A stretch of DNA of 16,548 bases from the NCBI GenBank assembly GCA_026125625.1, contig JAHCKU010000025.1:1-16548 (forward strand). The letters are read 5' to 3'. How positions within the stretch are numbered: position 1 is the first letter of the stretch; the number at the start of each line of letters is the position of its first letter. Position numbers and translations under genes: made by a program. This DNA is from Burkholderiales bacterium. Its GTDB lineage: Bacteria; Pseudomonadota; Gammaproteobacteria; Burkholderiales; SHXO01. The notes under the pieces are model-generated. The model searched no databases, was not told the origin of the DNA, and worked only from the letters and a program-made list of their open reading frames with translations. Below are positions 1 to 7,022 of the stretch, piece by piece.

Positions 1-606
1 GTACCAGGCTGCCTGGGCCGCGTCGATGCGACCTATCTGGAACAGGCCCATGCCGCGCCGAAACTCCTGTTGCGCGCGCTCGGAGGCATCGGACGGCTGC
101 GGCTGCTGGTCGATACGCTCCTGCGCTTGGGGGGGCTCGAGTGTCGATGGGGCGGGCTGCCCTGCCGACTCCTCCGTCTGCGGCATCGATTCCGGTACGG
201 CGGGCTCGGTCTCTGAGGACGGTGCAGCCCATCCCTCTTCTTCTTCGGTGCGTGCCGGTTCGGTGAGTGCCGGATCCTCTGCATTTCCGGGCGCCGCCGG
301 TCCTGCTTCGGGCACCGGCAGCGGCTGTTCGTCACCATTCTCCGGTGGCGCCATGGTGGTGATGGGAGCCTGGACCGTCGGCGACGGTCGTTCGGGCGCT
401 GCTGCGGGATCCGGCGCGGCCGCCCACCACCAGCCGGCGGCGATCAGCAGGAGGATCAGCGCCAGGACTGCCCAGCCGTAGGCCGGCAAGCGCGGGCGTG
501 CACTGCCCGGAGCAGCTTTGACCTGCGCCGGCAGCGCATCGGCGTCGCTGACTTCTGGGGCGTTGCGCTTTTCGAGGTCCTTCAGGACACGGTTGATCAG
601 GCTCAC
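1..606 (-). CDS. mshN: MSHA biogenesis protein MshN, TPR protein (C-terminus cut by window edge)
   Basis: Bitopic inner-membrane protein of the MSHA pilus assembly machine, with a periplasmic tetratricopeptide part. The frame is open from a GTG at 606 to the window edge (202 residues visible). It begins MSLINRVLKDLEKRN, the typical MshN N-terminus. A single membrane segment lies at about residues 44-61 (Leu/Ile/Ala-rich, ending in a Trp triplet). A long Pro/Ala/Glu linker with four consecutive Glu residues follows (about 62-178). The last 25 residues (AQQEFRRGMGLFQIGRIDAA and onward) look like the first helix pair of a TPR. The GTG start overlaps the TGA of mshM (GTGA), so translation is probably coupled. 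The start is chosen from the family N-terminus, because no ATG fits. Recognition is from the N-terminus, topology and position after mshM; most of the TPR domain lies outside the window. Confidence 0.85.
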   Translation of the reverse strand, partial: MSLINRVLKDLEKRNAPEVSDADALPAQVKAAPGSARPRLPAYGWAVLALILLLIAAGWWWAAAPDPAAAPERPSPTVQAPITTMAPPENGDEQPLPVPEAGPAAPGNAEDPALTEPARTEEEEGWAAPSSETEPAVPESMPQTEESAGQPAPSTLEPPQAQERIDQQPQPSDASERAQQEFRRGMGLFQIGRIDAAQAAWY

Positions 607-1490
607 CGCAGCCACCACCAGGCGGCAGCCCCGCCCAGCAGGACAACCGCCAGCACGATCCACCAGCCGATCGAGAACTGCCTGGCAGCCGGCGTATCCT
701 CCACGGCAGCGCGCACGTGACGCGCCAGCACTTTGTGGCCGCCCTCGCCATATACCAGCAGCAATGCCTTGTGCGCGATGATGTTGACCAGGCGCGGGAG
801 GCCGGTGCTGGCGGCATACAGGGCATCCACTGCACGTCGGCTGAACAGCGGCTTGCCGCCGTATCCGGCCACACGCAGGCGGTGCGCCAGATAAAGCAGC
901 ACTTCGTCGCGGGTGAGCCCGCCCAGGCGATACTCGAAAGTGATGCGCTGGCGCAGCTGGCGCACCGACTCCTGGCTGAGCTTGTCGTCCAGCTCGGACT
1001 GACCGAACAGGACGACCTGCAGCAGCTTGCTTTTCTCCGTCTCCAGATTGCTGAGCAGACGCAACGCTTCCAGCGTGTCCAGCGGCATCGCCTGGGCCTC
1101 GTCCAGACACACCACCACGCGCCTGCCGGCGGCGGCGAACTCCAGCAATGCCTGGTTGAGGCGCTTGAGCACCTGATGCTGATCGAGATCGCCCGTCACT
1201 GCCACGCCCAGTTCCTCGGCCAGCGCATGCATCAACGCCTTCGGCTCCAGGAAGGGGTTGGGGATGTAGGCGGAAACGAAGCGATCGTCCAGCGTGGAGA
1301 GGAAGCGCCGGCACAGCAGCGTCTTGCCGGTGCCGACCTCGCCGGTGATCTTGATGAAGCCCTCACCCGAGGTGATCGCCACCAGCAGGGTATTGAGCGC
1401 TTCCTGGTGAGCGTTGCAGGAGAAGACGAAACTGGTGTCGGGGGTGATTCCGAAGGGCGCTTCGTGCAGACCGAAATGGCTGAGGTACAT
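603..1490 (-). CDS. mshM: MSHA biogenesis ATPase MshM (ExeA/GspA-like AAA protein)
   Basis: AAA ATPase of the ExeA/GspA family, 295 residues. Relatives use ATP binding to help place or assemble the secretin and pilus complex at the envelope. The start MYLSHFGLHEAPFGITPDTS matches the family N-terminus (residue 1 at 1490), so a nine-residue upstream extension from 1517 is not used. The Walker A motif GEVGTGKT is at residues 50-57 and Walker B VVVCLDEAQ at 125-133. A Trp-rich hydrophobic segment at about residues 275-292 would anchor the C-terminus in the inner membrane. The stop overlaps the GTG of mshN. Upstream lies a degenerate interval instead of the usual mshL secretin gene, which is odd because secretin assembly is the proposed job of this family. 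Function is inferred from family and context. Confidence 0.9.
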   Translation of the reverse strand: MYLSHFGLHEAPFGITPDTSFVFSCNAHQEALNTLLVAITSGEGFIKITGEVGTGKTLLCRRFLSTLDDRFVSAYIPNPFLEPKALMHALAEELGVAVTGDLDQHQVLKRLNQALLEFAAAGRRVVVCLDEAQAMPLDTLEALRLLSNLETEKSKLLQVVLFGQSELDDKLSQESVRQLRQRITFEYRLGGLTRDEVLLYLAHRLRVAGYGGKPLFSRRAVDALYAASTGLPRLVNIIAHKALLLVYGEGGHKVLARHVRAAVEDTPAARQFSIGWWIVLAVVLLGGAAAWWWLR

Positions 1491-1836
1491 GGCCGCGCTC
1501 AACCCGCTCCGCGGCACGTGCCGCCATCGCCTGCCTGCCGTCCTTCACCGCTCTCCCGGCCTTCCGGCTGGACGTGTACCGATATCCGTCCAGGCGCTGC
1601 CGCACGTCGCGAAGATCCTGCTTCCACGTCTCGTTGCTCTGAATGATGTTGGCCTGAGCAGGGTGACCGGTTGGTCTTCTGCGTGTGCCGGTTAGTGTTA
1701 TAGGGGCAGACTGCTTCTTCCGCAGGCGCAGAGTTCCCTCCATCAGCCTGCCGATTGCCAGGATATTACCGTCCCCGGCGCCTGCGATGGTATCGCGCTC
1801 GCGCTGCGCCGCCTGATCGCGGCACGTCATCCATCA
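1491..1836 (-). pseudogene. Degenerate mshK-position interval; no secretin gene
   Basis: These 346 bases lie between mshJ and mshM, where related loci carry mshK (about 100 residues) and mshL (secretin, over 500 residues). No secretin-sized frame exists on either strand. One minus-strand frame opens at ATG 1830 and stays open to 1363, but that would run 128 bases into mshM. Its first part contains a stretch (GNILAIGRLMEGTLRLRKK, then a short ITLTGTRRRP segment) that faintly recalls the basic C-terminal beta-strand part of MshK. The middle codons (ATA, ACA, CTA, AGA) depart from the high-GC usage of the neighbours. A competing ATG pair at 1837 and 1834 overlaps the mshJ stop but closes after 22 codons. 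My reading is a decayed or rearranged mshK remnant after loss of mshL. A small unrecognised protein is the alternative. Confidence in the MshK link is low. Confidence 0.3.
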
Positions 1837-2490
1837 TTACACTGCCAGCCAGGCCCGATCCAGACTCAAGGTGTACAGGGTAAGCGTGAGGGTGACCCGC
1901 GGATGATCCGCCCGCAGTACCACCTTGCCCCATGTCAGCTGCCAGGGCTGGCGCTCGAGCCTGTCCACGTAGTCGATCAGCGCCGGGTAGCTGCCTTCCA
2001 CCACCACTTCCACACCGTGACGAAACACCTGGACCGGGATAGCCGACTCGTCCCGGGCGGAAGCAGCCGTGCCGACTTTGCGCTCGATCGGCGCAGGCGG
2101 CAGATTGCGCAGCGATACCAGGCGTACTCGCGATGTGCCGCCGAGCAGTTGCTGGAGGACGTCGGCCATGCGTTCGGGCGCGAGCAAGGCGCCCTCGCCC
2201 ATGCCCTGCAATTCGCGCCGCAGGCCATCCGCATGGGCACGCGCGGCGACGTCGGGGTCGGTGCTCAGCGTGCGCAGGGCTTCCGCCTGCCGTGCCTGGG
2301 CAGCAGCCAGCAACTGCTGCTGCCCAGACACTTGCATCAGCGCCGAGGCCCGCCGCGCGAGGGCGGGCTCGATCCAGCCGAGATAGCCGATGGCAGCCAC
2401 CACGAAAACGAATGCCGCGACGAGCGCCATGCGCTCCCGCTGCATGCGAGCGTCCAGCCACCGTTCCATCGCTGTCCAGCTGCCCTTCAT
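1837..2490 (-). CDS. mshJ: MSHA biogenesis protein MshJ (PilO/GspM-like)
   Basis: Bitopic inner-membrane protein of the pilus alignment complex, 217 residues, the counterpart of PilO or GspM linking the cytoplasmic motor to the outer parts. A short cytoplasmic N-terminus precedes one membrane helix (about residues 21-39, ALVAAFVFVVAAIGYLGWI). A helical Ala/Gln/Arg-rich segment follows (about 40-120), then a ferredoxin-like periplasmic region. The C-terminal pattern FRHGVEVVVEGSYPALIDYV, then WQLTWG and LTLTLYTLSLDRAWL, is characteristic of MshJ. The ATG at 2490 overlaps the TGA of the PilN-like gene (ATGA), implying translational coupling. Downstream is the degenerate mshK-position interval. 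Confidence 0.88.
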   Translation of the reverse strand: MKGSWTAMERWLDARMQRERMALVAAFVFVVAAIGYLGWIEPALARRASALMQVSGQQQLLAAAQARQAEALRTLSTDPDVAARAHADGLRRELQGMGEGALLAPERMADVLQQLLGGTSRVRLVSLRNLPPAPIERKVGTAASARDESAIPVQVFRHGVEVVVEGSYPALIDYVDRLERQPWQLTWGKVVLRADHPRVTLTLTLYTLSLDRAWLAV

Positions 2491-3128
2491 CGTCCGCCCT
2501 CGAGCGCTCCATCGGCGGTCTGGGCCGCGTCCTTTGCGTCGGCGGTAGCCAGGCGGAATTCCAGGTGATTCGGCGCGGCCCGCGGCCGCTCCATCGCGAG
2601 CGTGGCGAAGGTGCGCCCGCGCAACACGGATTCCTCACGCAAACGATGCAGATAGTCGGGCAGCAGGCGCGCGTCGGCGGTGCGGCCCTGAATCACGATG
2701 TCGCGACCGCCAGCGGTGATGCTCAACCCGGTAAGCTCGATCCCGTCCATGCGCTGGCGCGCGAACGCGCGCAGATATTCGGATACGCCTTCGGTATCGC
2801 CCAATCCGCCACGCTCGATCATTGCCGTGAGCTGCTTTCGCCCTTCGATCATCGCCTGCAGCGACTGCAGCTCGGCAAGCACCGCGGGATCGGGTTTGCG
2901 CGCGCCCGCTTCGCGCATCAAGCGTGCAGCCTCGGCGTGCGCGGCGGCAAGCTGCGCTTGCTGTTGCGCCGCAAGCCACTCGGCACGCGCGCCCGCGTAC
3001 TGCGCGGCGAACGCGATGGTGCCCGTGAGCAGCGCAGCTGTGAGCATCGCAACCAGGCAGCGACGCCCCGTGACGTGTTCGACCCGGGGAGCCAGCGCGA
3101 GATTGAACAGATTGATCTGCTGGCTCAC
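2487..3128 (-). CDS. PilN-like MSHA biogenesis protein (second MshI-type gene)
   Basis: Fimbrial assembly protein of the PilN family, 213 residues; it would bind the PilM-like MshI in the cytoplasm and pair with MshJ in the periplasm. The N-terminus (V/M)SQQINLFNLAL is the conserved PilN motif that docks into PilM. A membrane helix follows at about residues 24-42 (LVAMLTAALLTGTIAFAA). An Ala/Glu/Arg-rich coiled stretch (about 44-90) leads to a periplasmic alpha/beta domain (GIELTGLSITAGGRDIVIQG). The start is the GTG at 3128, overlapping the mshI stop (GTGA). The frame remains open upstream to 3512, but that part is antisense-like low-complexity sequence over mshI and is rejected. The gene sits between the PilM-like and PilO-like genes, the same M-N-O order as in other type IV pili. 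Confidence 0.87.
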   Translation of the reverse strand: MSQQINLFNLALAPRVEHVTGRRCLVAMLTAALLTGTIAFAAQYAGARAEWLAAQQQAQLAAAHAEAARLMREAGARKPDPAVLAELQSLQAMIEGRKQLTAMIERGGLGDTEGVSEYLRAFARQRMDGIELTGLSITAGGRDIVIQGRTADARLLPDYLHRLREESVLRGRTFATLAMERPRAAPNHLEFRLATADAKDAAQTADGALEGGR

Positions 3129-4060
3129 TTCCCGGCCTCTCCACGCATGGCCGCGCCGATGATGTGCACACAGGCGTGCTGGCGGGCAGGGTCGGCAAGC
3201 TCCGGGACGGCCGACAGATCCAGGGCATCGTCCAGCTTCAAGGGCTCGACCGGCACATCCAGGTTGGATTGCAGGCGCGGCAGCAGAGCCGGCACCGGCG
3301 TGACCAGCAGGCGCGACACGACCACATGGCCGAACTGCCGTTCGAAATGGTCGAGCGAGCGCTGCAGCTCGAGCACCAGCCTGTCCAGCGCCTGTGTTCG
3401 CACCTCGCCGGAGGCATCGACCAGCTGCGACAGGCCGACATCGGTGCGTCGGGCGAGATACAGCTCGCCGTCGCGCGTGATGGTGAGCAGTCCGCTGCGT
3501 TGATTCACGCACAGCAAGGCCAGTCCCCGATCGGGCTGCTCGAACAGCCGCGCGACGTTACGTTGTGCCATCTCGGGCACGTCGATGGCATGCAGTGGAA
3601 ACCCGGCGTCGTGAAACAGACGCATGCGCGCCGCCACCTCGGTGTTGCGCGCGGACACTGCATAGACGTACTGTGCCCGCGCGCCGTTGCGGACATCGCC
3701 ACGAACATGCACGACATCCACGGTGGCCTGATCCACTGGATAGTCGATCAGCTCGGTGAGCTTCCAGCGCACCGCTTCGCGCATCTCGGCCTCCGGCACG
3801 GCCGGCGCTTCGGTGAGCTGCATCTGGTAGCCGCCCGCCTCGAGCAGGTTGGAGCACATCCAGTGCGTGGGCCCGAGCGCCCGGCGCACGCGGCCGAGCG
3901 CTTCCACGGGGCTGCCGTCATAGGCATGGCTCTGACATTGCAGCAGGGCGCAACCTTGCGTGCCGCGCGCGACCAGGGCGAGCTCGATGCGGTCGTCGTG
4001 CACGGCCACGGCCAGCCAATCGGCCTGGCGCGCACGCCGCCGTAGGAACGGAGATCGCAT
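3125..4060 (-). CDS. mshI: MSHA biogenesis protein MshI (PilM-like)
   Basis: Cytoplasmic actin-like scaffold protein of the PilM/MshI type, 311 residues. It has no signal peptide or membrane helix. The N-terminus RQADWLAVAVHDDRIELALV is the first strand pair of the fold. The segment EAEMREAVRWKLTELIDYPV (with V[Q/D]A after it) is a strong PilM/MshI signature, followed by VYAVSARNTEVAARMRLFHD. The chosen start is the ATG at 4060 (MRSPFLRRRARQADW), which matches the short basic N-terminus of relatives. An ATG at 4108 and a GTG at 4126 in frame would add 16 or 22 residues and cannot be excluded, since none has a good ribosome binding site. It follows mshP after about 98 bases, the largest gap within this block apart from the pilin leader and the mshK interval. 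Its stop overlaps the PilN-like start. Confidence 0.85.
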   Translation of the reverse strand: MRSPFLRRRARQADWLAVAVHDDRIELALVARGTQGCALLQCQSHAYDGSPVEALGRVRRALGPTHWMCSNLLEAGGYQMQLTEAPAVPEAEMREAVRWKLTELIDYPVDQATVDVVHVRGDVRNGARAQYVYAVSARNTEVAARMRLFHDAGFPLHAIDVPEMAQRNVARLFEQPDRGLALLCVNQRSGLLTITRDGELYLARRTDVGLSQLVDASGEVRTQALDRLVLELQRSLDHFERQFGHVVVSRLLVTPVPALLPRLQSNLDVPVEPLKLDDALDLSAVPELADPARQHACVHIIGAAMRGEAGK

Positions 4061-4157
4061 GAATGGAATTCGCGGAGAGGGTGGCTGCTGCGGTTCGACG
4101 AATGTCATGTCGTGCAAAATCTGCACCAGCGATCACCGCACGAGCTGCGACGCAGGG

Positions 4158-4622
4158 TCAGCATCGATGGCTCCGTGCAGCGATGGCATTCAGGCATCGG
4201 CTCACCGTCACTTCTACCGTGCGGGAAGCGCGGTTGGGTCGATTGGCGACACCGATGGTTGCCGTGGCGGAGATGCGATACATACCGATGGTGCGCGTCA
4301 GCTCTGTGCCGGACGCCGGTCCGGTGCAGGTCACGCTGACGGCGAACGGTGCCAGATCCTGGGTCAAGGTCAACGATTCCGGTGACGACCAGCAATCGGG
4401 AAGGAAAGCAGCGGGTGCGGCCTGCGTGTCGAGGATGCGGGATACACCCCACTGCGTGCCGGCGCACGCGGCCTGATCGGCGCGCACACTCTGCAAATCC
4501 AGTGCGGAGGCCGCGTGCGGCAGTCTTGAAAAGCTCACCAGGGCAGCGGCCAGCGCCGCCAGGACGACCAGAACGAAGATGGCCGAGACGATACCGAACC
4601 CCTCTTGATGCGCGCGTGTCAT
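4158..4622 (-). CDS. mshP: MSHA minor pilin-like protein MshP
   Basis: Membrane-anchored pilin-like protein, 154 residues. The N-terminus is MTRAHQEG followed by FGIVSAIFVLVVLAALAAAL, a prepilin-like helix with a predicted cleavage after Gly8. The glutamate normally at mature position 5 is absent (Ser there). This is seen in PilX/GspK-type components that sit at the tip of the minor-pilin complex. The rest is a soluble domain with four Cys (for example AACAGTQWG, LPDCW, SVTCTG), probably forming disulfides in the periplasm. It starts 10 bases after mshO stops. It is followed by about 98 non-coding bases and then mshI, not by mshQ as in classical msh loci. Cleavage and tip position are inferred from family knowledge. 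Confidence 0.82.
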   Translation of the reverse strand: MTRAHQEGFGIVSAIFVLVVLAALAAALVSFSRLPHAASALDLQSVRADQAACAGTQWGVSRILDTQAAPAAFLPDCWSSPESLTLTQDLAPFAVSVTCTGPASGTELTRTIGMYRISATATIGVANRPNRASRTVEVTVSRCLNAIAARSHRC

Positions 4623-4632
4623 GTCTCTTCGC

Positions 4633-5508
4633 TCACGGTGCGTTGCCGACGTGGATCTGCTGCACCAGACGCACGCTGTCCCCGCCGGTATACGTCAAGG
4701 TGAGTCCGATCGACACCACACCGCCGCGCGTGGCAGGCGCGTCCGGTTCGTAAGCGAAGCTGCAGGCGCTCACGTCCTGCGCCAGCAAGGCGTTGGGAAC
4801 GGACGGGAAAGACACCGGTTGCACCGCGGTCGGCGCATAGCCCCAGTAGCGGCGCACTTCGCCCGCTGCAGGATGGACAGCGTCGGGAATGCAGGCGTAG
4901 GTGACCGTATCCTCCACCACGTGGAAATGCGCGTCGGGAGAAGGCCGCGGGAATGCCACCGCGGGTGACAGCGTGATGTTGTTTCCCGAGACGGCGCTGA
5001 CACGCCTGAGGTTGCCCACGCTGCCCAGATACGCGTTCGAAGCACCGGAGCCGGGACCGAGGTTGTGGACCACGATCGCATCCCCGGCCACGATCGGTCT
5101 GGTCGGCATGAAGCCGAGCACCTCGAAGCGATAGGGCGTGGCCGCGTGTCCGAATTCCAGGACCTCGCCGCCTCCGTCCGAGTCGGGTGCGGCACGGTAG
5201 CGGCCCGTGCCCTTGGTCAGCAGGAATTCCAGATAGACGTTGCCGCCGAGGCTGGTCACGCGCACGCTGTTGGGCAGGGCGCGCCGCAGATCGACAGCCA
5301 GGCGCCGCAGCGCGGTGTCGGCGAGATCGGAGAGCTGCGCCCGTTGCATGGTGTCGAAGTAGCCCTGTACCGGCGTACGAATGAAGGCAGCCACCATCGC
5401 GGCGATGACGCCGGTGACGGCGATGACGACGACGGCTTCGGTAAGCGTGAATCCACGCTGCGTGCCGCTGCGCACGTTGTCCGCAAACCTGCGGCAGGGA
5501 CGCTTCAT
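4633..5508 (-). CDS. mshO: MSHA minor pilin MshO (PilW-like)
   Basis: Minor pilin, 291 residues, the largest prepilin of the set, in the PilW/GspJ-like position. The leader has several basic residues and ends GTQRG; cleavage after Gly19 would leave FTLTEAVVVIAVTGVIAAMV, with the usual Glu at mature position 5. The soluble domain contains a Gly-rich stretch (LGPGSGASNAYLGSVGNLRR) and a Cys pair (TYACIPD, SACSFAY) probably joined as a disulfide. The start is the ATG at 5508, overlapping the mshD stop (ATGA). The open frame extends upstream to 5781 but that part is not prepilin-like. It would act with MshC, MshD and MshP to prime pilus assembly from the inner membrane. Confidence 0.87.
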   Translation of the reverse strand: MKRPCRRFADNVRSGTQRGFTLTEAVVVIAVTGVIAAMVAAFIRTPVQGYFDTMQRAQLSDLADTALRRLAVDLRRALPNSVRVTSLGGNVYLEFLLTKGTGRYRAAPDSDGGGEVLEFGHAATPYRFEVLGFMPTRPIVAGDAIVVHNLGPGSGASNAYLGSVGNLRRVSAVSGNNITLSPAVAFPRPSPDAHFHVVEDTVTYACIPDAVHPAAGEVRRYWGYAPTAVQPVSFPSVPNALLAQDVSACSFAYEPDAPATRGGVVSIGLTLTYTGGDSVRLVQQIHVGNAP

Positions 5509-5981
5509 GGCAAGGGTAGCGCGTAGCGCGTGCGATAACCCTGCAGGCGCACTGCTTCGTTGCCCGGCCCGGTCACCGAAACGGTGATCAGAAGTGCGTC
5601 CGGCACGCTGAACGCCGCGTTTCCCAGCGGGGTGGGTTCCACGCGCACGCTGGCATGGTAGCCGGCGTGCGCGGCGGTGACGTCGCGACGCCCGGAAAGC
5701 GCGGCGACGTCCGCCGCACAGGGCGTTGAGTCGTCCGTTGTCCAACCGGCTCCGGCAAGGCCGCCATCGTCGGCATCGCAACCAGGCAGCGGCATGCGCT
5801 GCATCTCCTCCAGCAGACTCTCCGCGATGGTCAGTGCCTGCTTGCGCACCAGCGGGTCGCTGCCGTGCAGGAGCGTGACGTTCACAGCCGCCAGCACGCC
5901 CAGCGAAGCGATGCTCACCACCAGAATGAACACGATGGTCTCGATCAGCGTCAGGCCGCCGCAGCGCTCAAGGATGCGCAT
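5505..5981 (-). CDS. mshD: MSHA minor pilin MshD (PilV-like)
   Basis: Minor pilin, 158 residues. The short leader MRILERCGG is followed by LTLIETIVFILVVSIASLGV. Cleavage after Gly9 would leave a mature N-terminal Leu and a Glu at position 5. The pattern LVRKQALTIAESLLEEM after the helix is typical of PilV/MshD proteins. The C-terminal half has two Cys (GCDADDGG, STPCAAD) and ends in a strand-rich part (ALLITVSVTG). The start at 5981 lies 14 bases inside the end of mshC, and the stop overlaps mshO by four bases. The upstream open frame to 6185 is a shadow of mshC. Recognition rests on the prepilin signature plus gene order. Confidence 0.87.
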   Translation of the reverse strand: MRILERCGGLTLIETIVFILVVSIASLGVLAAVNVTLLHGSDPLVRKQALTIAESLLEEMQRMPLPGCDADDGGLAGAGWTTDDSTPCAADVAALSGRRDVTAAHAGYHASVRVEPTPLGNAAFSVPDALLITVSVTGPGNEAVRLQGYRTRYALPLP

Positions 5982-6423
5982 AGCCGGTCTCCTGCTCCAC
6001 CGTGAACGTGCGTGCCGGCGCGACGCCACCGATGGTGAAGACCACCGGCGCGGTGCTCGGCCGCCCCAGACCATCGAAGCTGAAGAGGGTTGCGCTGCTG
6101 GTGAGCGTGAGGCCGGCGCTGCCGGCCTGCACGCCGAGAGGCCCACTGCCGGCGGGATCGGCAACCGGCGCGGAACAGGCGGCATCGAAGCACAGAGAGA
6201 GCGCGTTGCCTGCGGTCACCACGAACACCGGGACGTCCTGGGCCACGGCCACCTTCTGCGCATAACGCACCATGGCCAGCGCGCGATCGTGCAGCGCCAG
6301 CGTGTCGACATCGCGCCGGCCCATGAGGCGCGGCAGGACCATCACCGCGAGAACGGCCAGCACCATCATCACTGTGCAGATCTCGATGAGCGTGAAGCCG
6401 CGTGTGCGCACCTGCGTTGCCAC
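5968..6423 (-). CDS. mshC: MSHA minor pilin MshC (GspH/FimT-like)
   Basis: Minor pilin, 151 residues, GspH/FimT-like. After a nine-residue basic leader (VATQVRTRG) comes FTLIEICTVMMVLAVLAVMV, a canonical prepilin cleavage site and helix. The following segment LHDRALAMVRYAQKVAVAQD is the conserved GspH-type helix. Two Cys close together (LCFDAACSAP) probably form a disulfide. No ATG fits. The start is taken as GTG 6423, with GTG 6411 as an alternative that leaves a five-residue leader; neither has a clear ribosome binding site. It lies 55 bases after the pilin, beyond a GC hairpin, and overlaps mshD by 14 bases. Confidence 0.85.
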   Translation of the reverse strand: MATQVRTRGFTLIEICTVMMVLAVLAVMVLPRLMGRRDVDTLALHDRALAMVRYAQKVAVAQDVPVFVVTAGNALSLCFDAACSAPVADPAGSGPLGVQAGSAGLTLTSSATLFSFDGLGRPSTAPVVFTIGGVAPARTFTVEQETGYAHP

Positions 6424-6459
6424 GTGAGCAACCGTGTGTAGATATCGCGTGCGCGACCG

Positions 6460-6472
6460 CCCGCCGCGCGGG
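6460..6472 (-). terminator. GC hairpin just after the pilin stop (attenuator-like)
   Basis: The arms CCCGC and GCGGG, with a three-base loop, form a perfect 5-bp GC stem beginning seven bases after the pilin TAG. There is no run of T, so it is not a classical intrinsic terminator. A 3' hairpin that stabilises abundant pilin mRNA or partly stops transcription before the minor pilins would make sense here. That role is inference. Confidence 0.3.
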
Positions 6473-6478
6473 ACCTGC

Positions 6479-6880
6479 CTAGTGCGAACAGATCACCGTC
6501 GCCACGGCGCTGCTGCCTTGCGGGCCGAGGAGGTTGCAGGAGAGCGGAAAGCCTTCGGTTTGCTGCGCGGCGGTGCAGGTGGCGGTCGACGCCGGATCCA
6601 CCGAGTATCCGTTCGGCAAGGTACCGCCGGTAAGCAGAGTGGGAATGTCGCCGTCCTGGCAGCCGTTGATCTCGGCGGTTCCGGGCTTCGACGTACTCAC
6701 CAGACGGGCGGAGAAGTTCAGGGCCGTGGCTGCGGCGATCGCGCCGGCAACACCCTGGGCAGCCGCCGCGCCAGCCTCGCCGCGCAGGTCGATGAACCTG
6801 GGCAAGGCAACCGCGCCCAGGATGCCGAGAATGACGAGGACCACGATCAGTTCGATCAGGGTAAAACCACGTTGCTTCAT
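6479..6880 (-). CDS. mshA: MSHA-type major pilin
   Basis: Type IVa prepilin, 133 residues, the probable main subunit of the fibre. MKQRG is followed by FTLIELIVVLVILGILGAVA, giving cleavage after Gly5 and a mature N-terminal Phe (normally methylated), with Glu at position 5. The next part, LPRFIDLRGEAGAAAAQGVA, is typical of the MshA/MshB group. The C-terminal domain carries four Cys (NGCQD, TCTAA, SCNLL, ICSH), suggesting a disulfide-closed D-region. The ATG at 6880 has a good ribosome binding site (GGAGAGG four bases upstream), the clearest of the locus, fitting high expression. The in-frame open stretch to 6967 (encoding two DEST repeats) is part of the leader. Only one such pilin is present where many loci have both mshB and mshA, so it could be called mshB. 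Confidence 0.85.
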   Translation of the reverse strand: MKQRGFTLIELIVVLVILGILGAVALPRFIDLRGEAGAAAAQGVAGAIAAATALNFSARLVSTSKPGTAEINGCQDGDIPTLLTGGTLPNGYSVDPASTATCTAAQQTEGFPLSCNLLGPQGSSAVATVICSH

Positions 6881-6883
6881 GAA

Positions 6884-6890
6884 ACCTCTC
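6884..6890 (-). promoter_or_regulatory. Strong ribosome binding site of the pilin gene
   Basis: GGAGAGG on the minus strand, four bases before the ATG at 6880. It decides the pilin start against the in-frame upstream codons and abuts the 15-bp tandem repeat. Confidence 0.6.
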
Positions 6891-6892
6891 CA

Positions 6893-6922
6893 GGTCGATT
6901 CGTCAAGGGTCGATTCGTCAAC
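6893..6922 (-). repeat. Two tandem copies of a 15-bp unit in the pilin leader
   Basis: The plus-strand units ggtcgattcgtcaag (6893-6907) and ggtcgattcgtcaac (6908-6922) match at 14 of 15 positions and sit directly upstream of the pilin ribosome binding site. On the minus strand each reads TTGACGAATCGACC, which includes a TTGAC -35-like box. They could be a regulator half-site pair or a slippage-prone tract; the function is unknown. Confidence 0.75.
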
Positions 6923-7006
6923 GGACTGTGCTCCGCACGCCTTGCATCGATCCGCTTCATGAGGCAACGCGCATCGCGAGACTTGTCCGAAGCTTTCCTG
7001 GGCACG

Positions 7007-7022
7007 AAATTCGGCAGAATTT
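7007..7022. repeat. Small AT-rich inverted repeat in the pilin leader
   Basis: The arms aaattc and gaattt are perfect inverted repeats of six bases around ggca, in the roughly 200-base leader between mshG and the pilin. AT-rich arms in a GC-rich setting suit an operator or a small RNA stem. No promoter could be assigned with confidence in this leader. Confidence 0.4.

Noticed and set aside
2133..3503. Plus-strand open frame of 456 codons
   Set aside because: Antisense shadow of mshJ, the PilN-like gene and mshI; low-complexity Arg/Ala/Pro composition.
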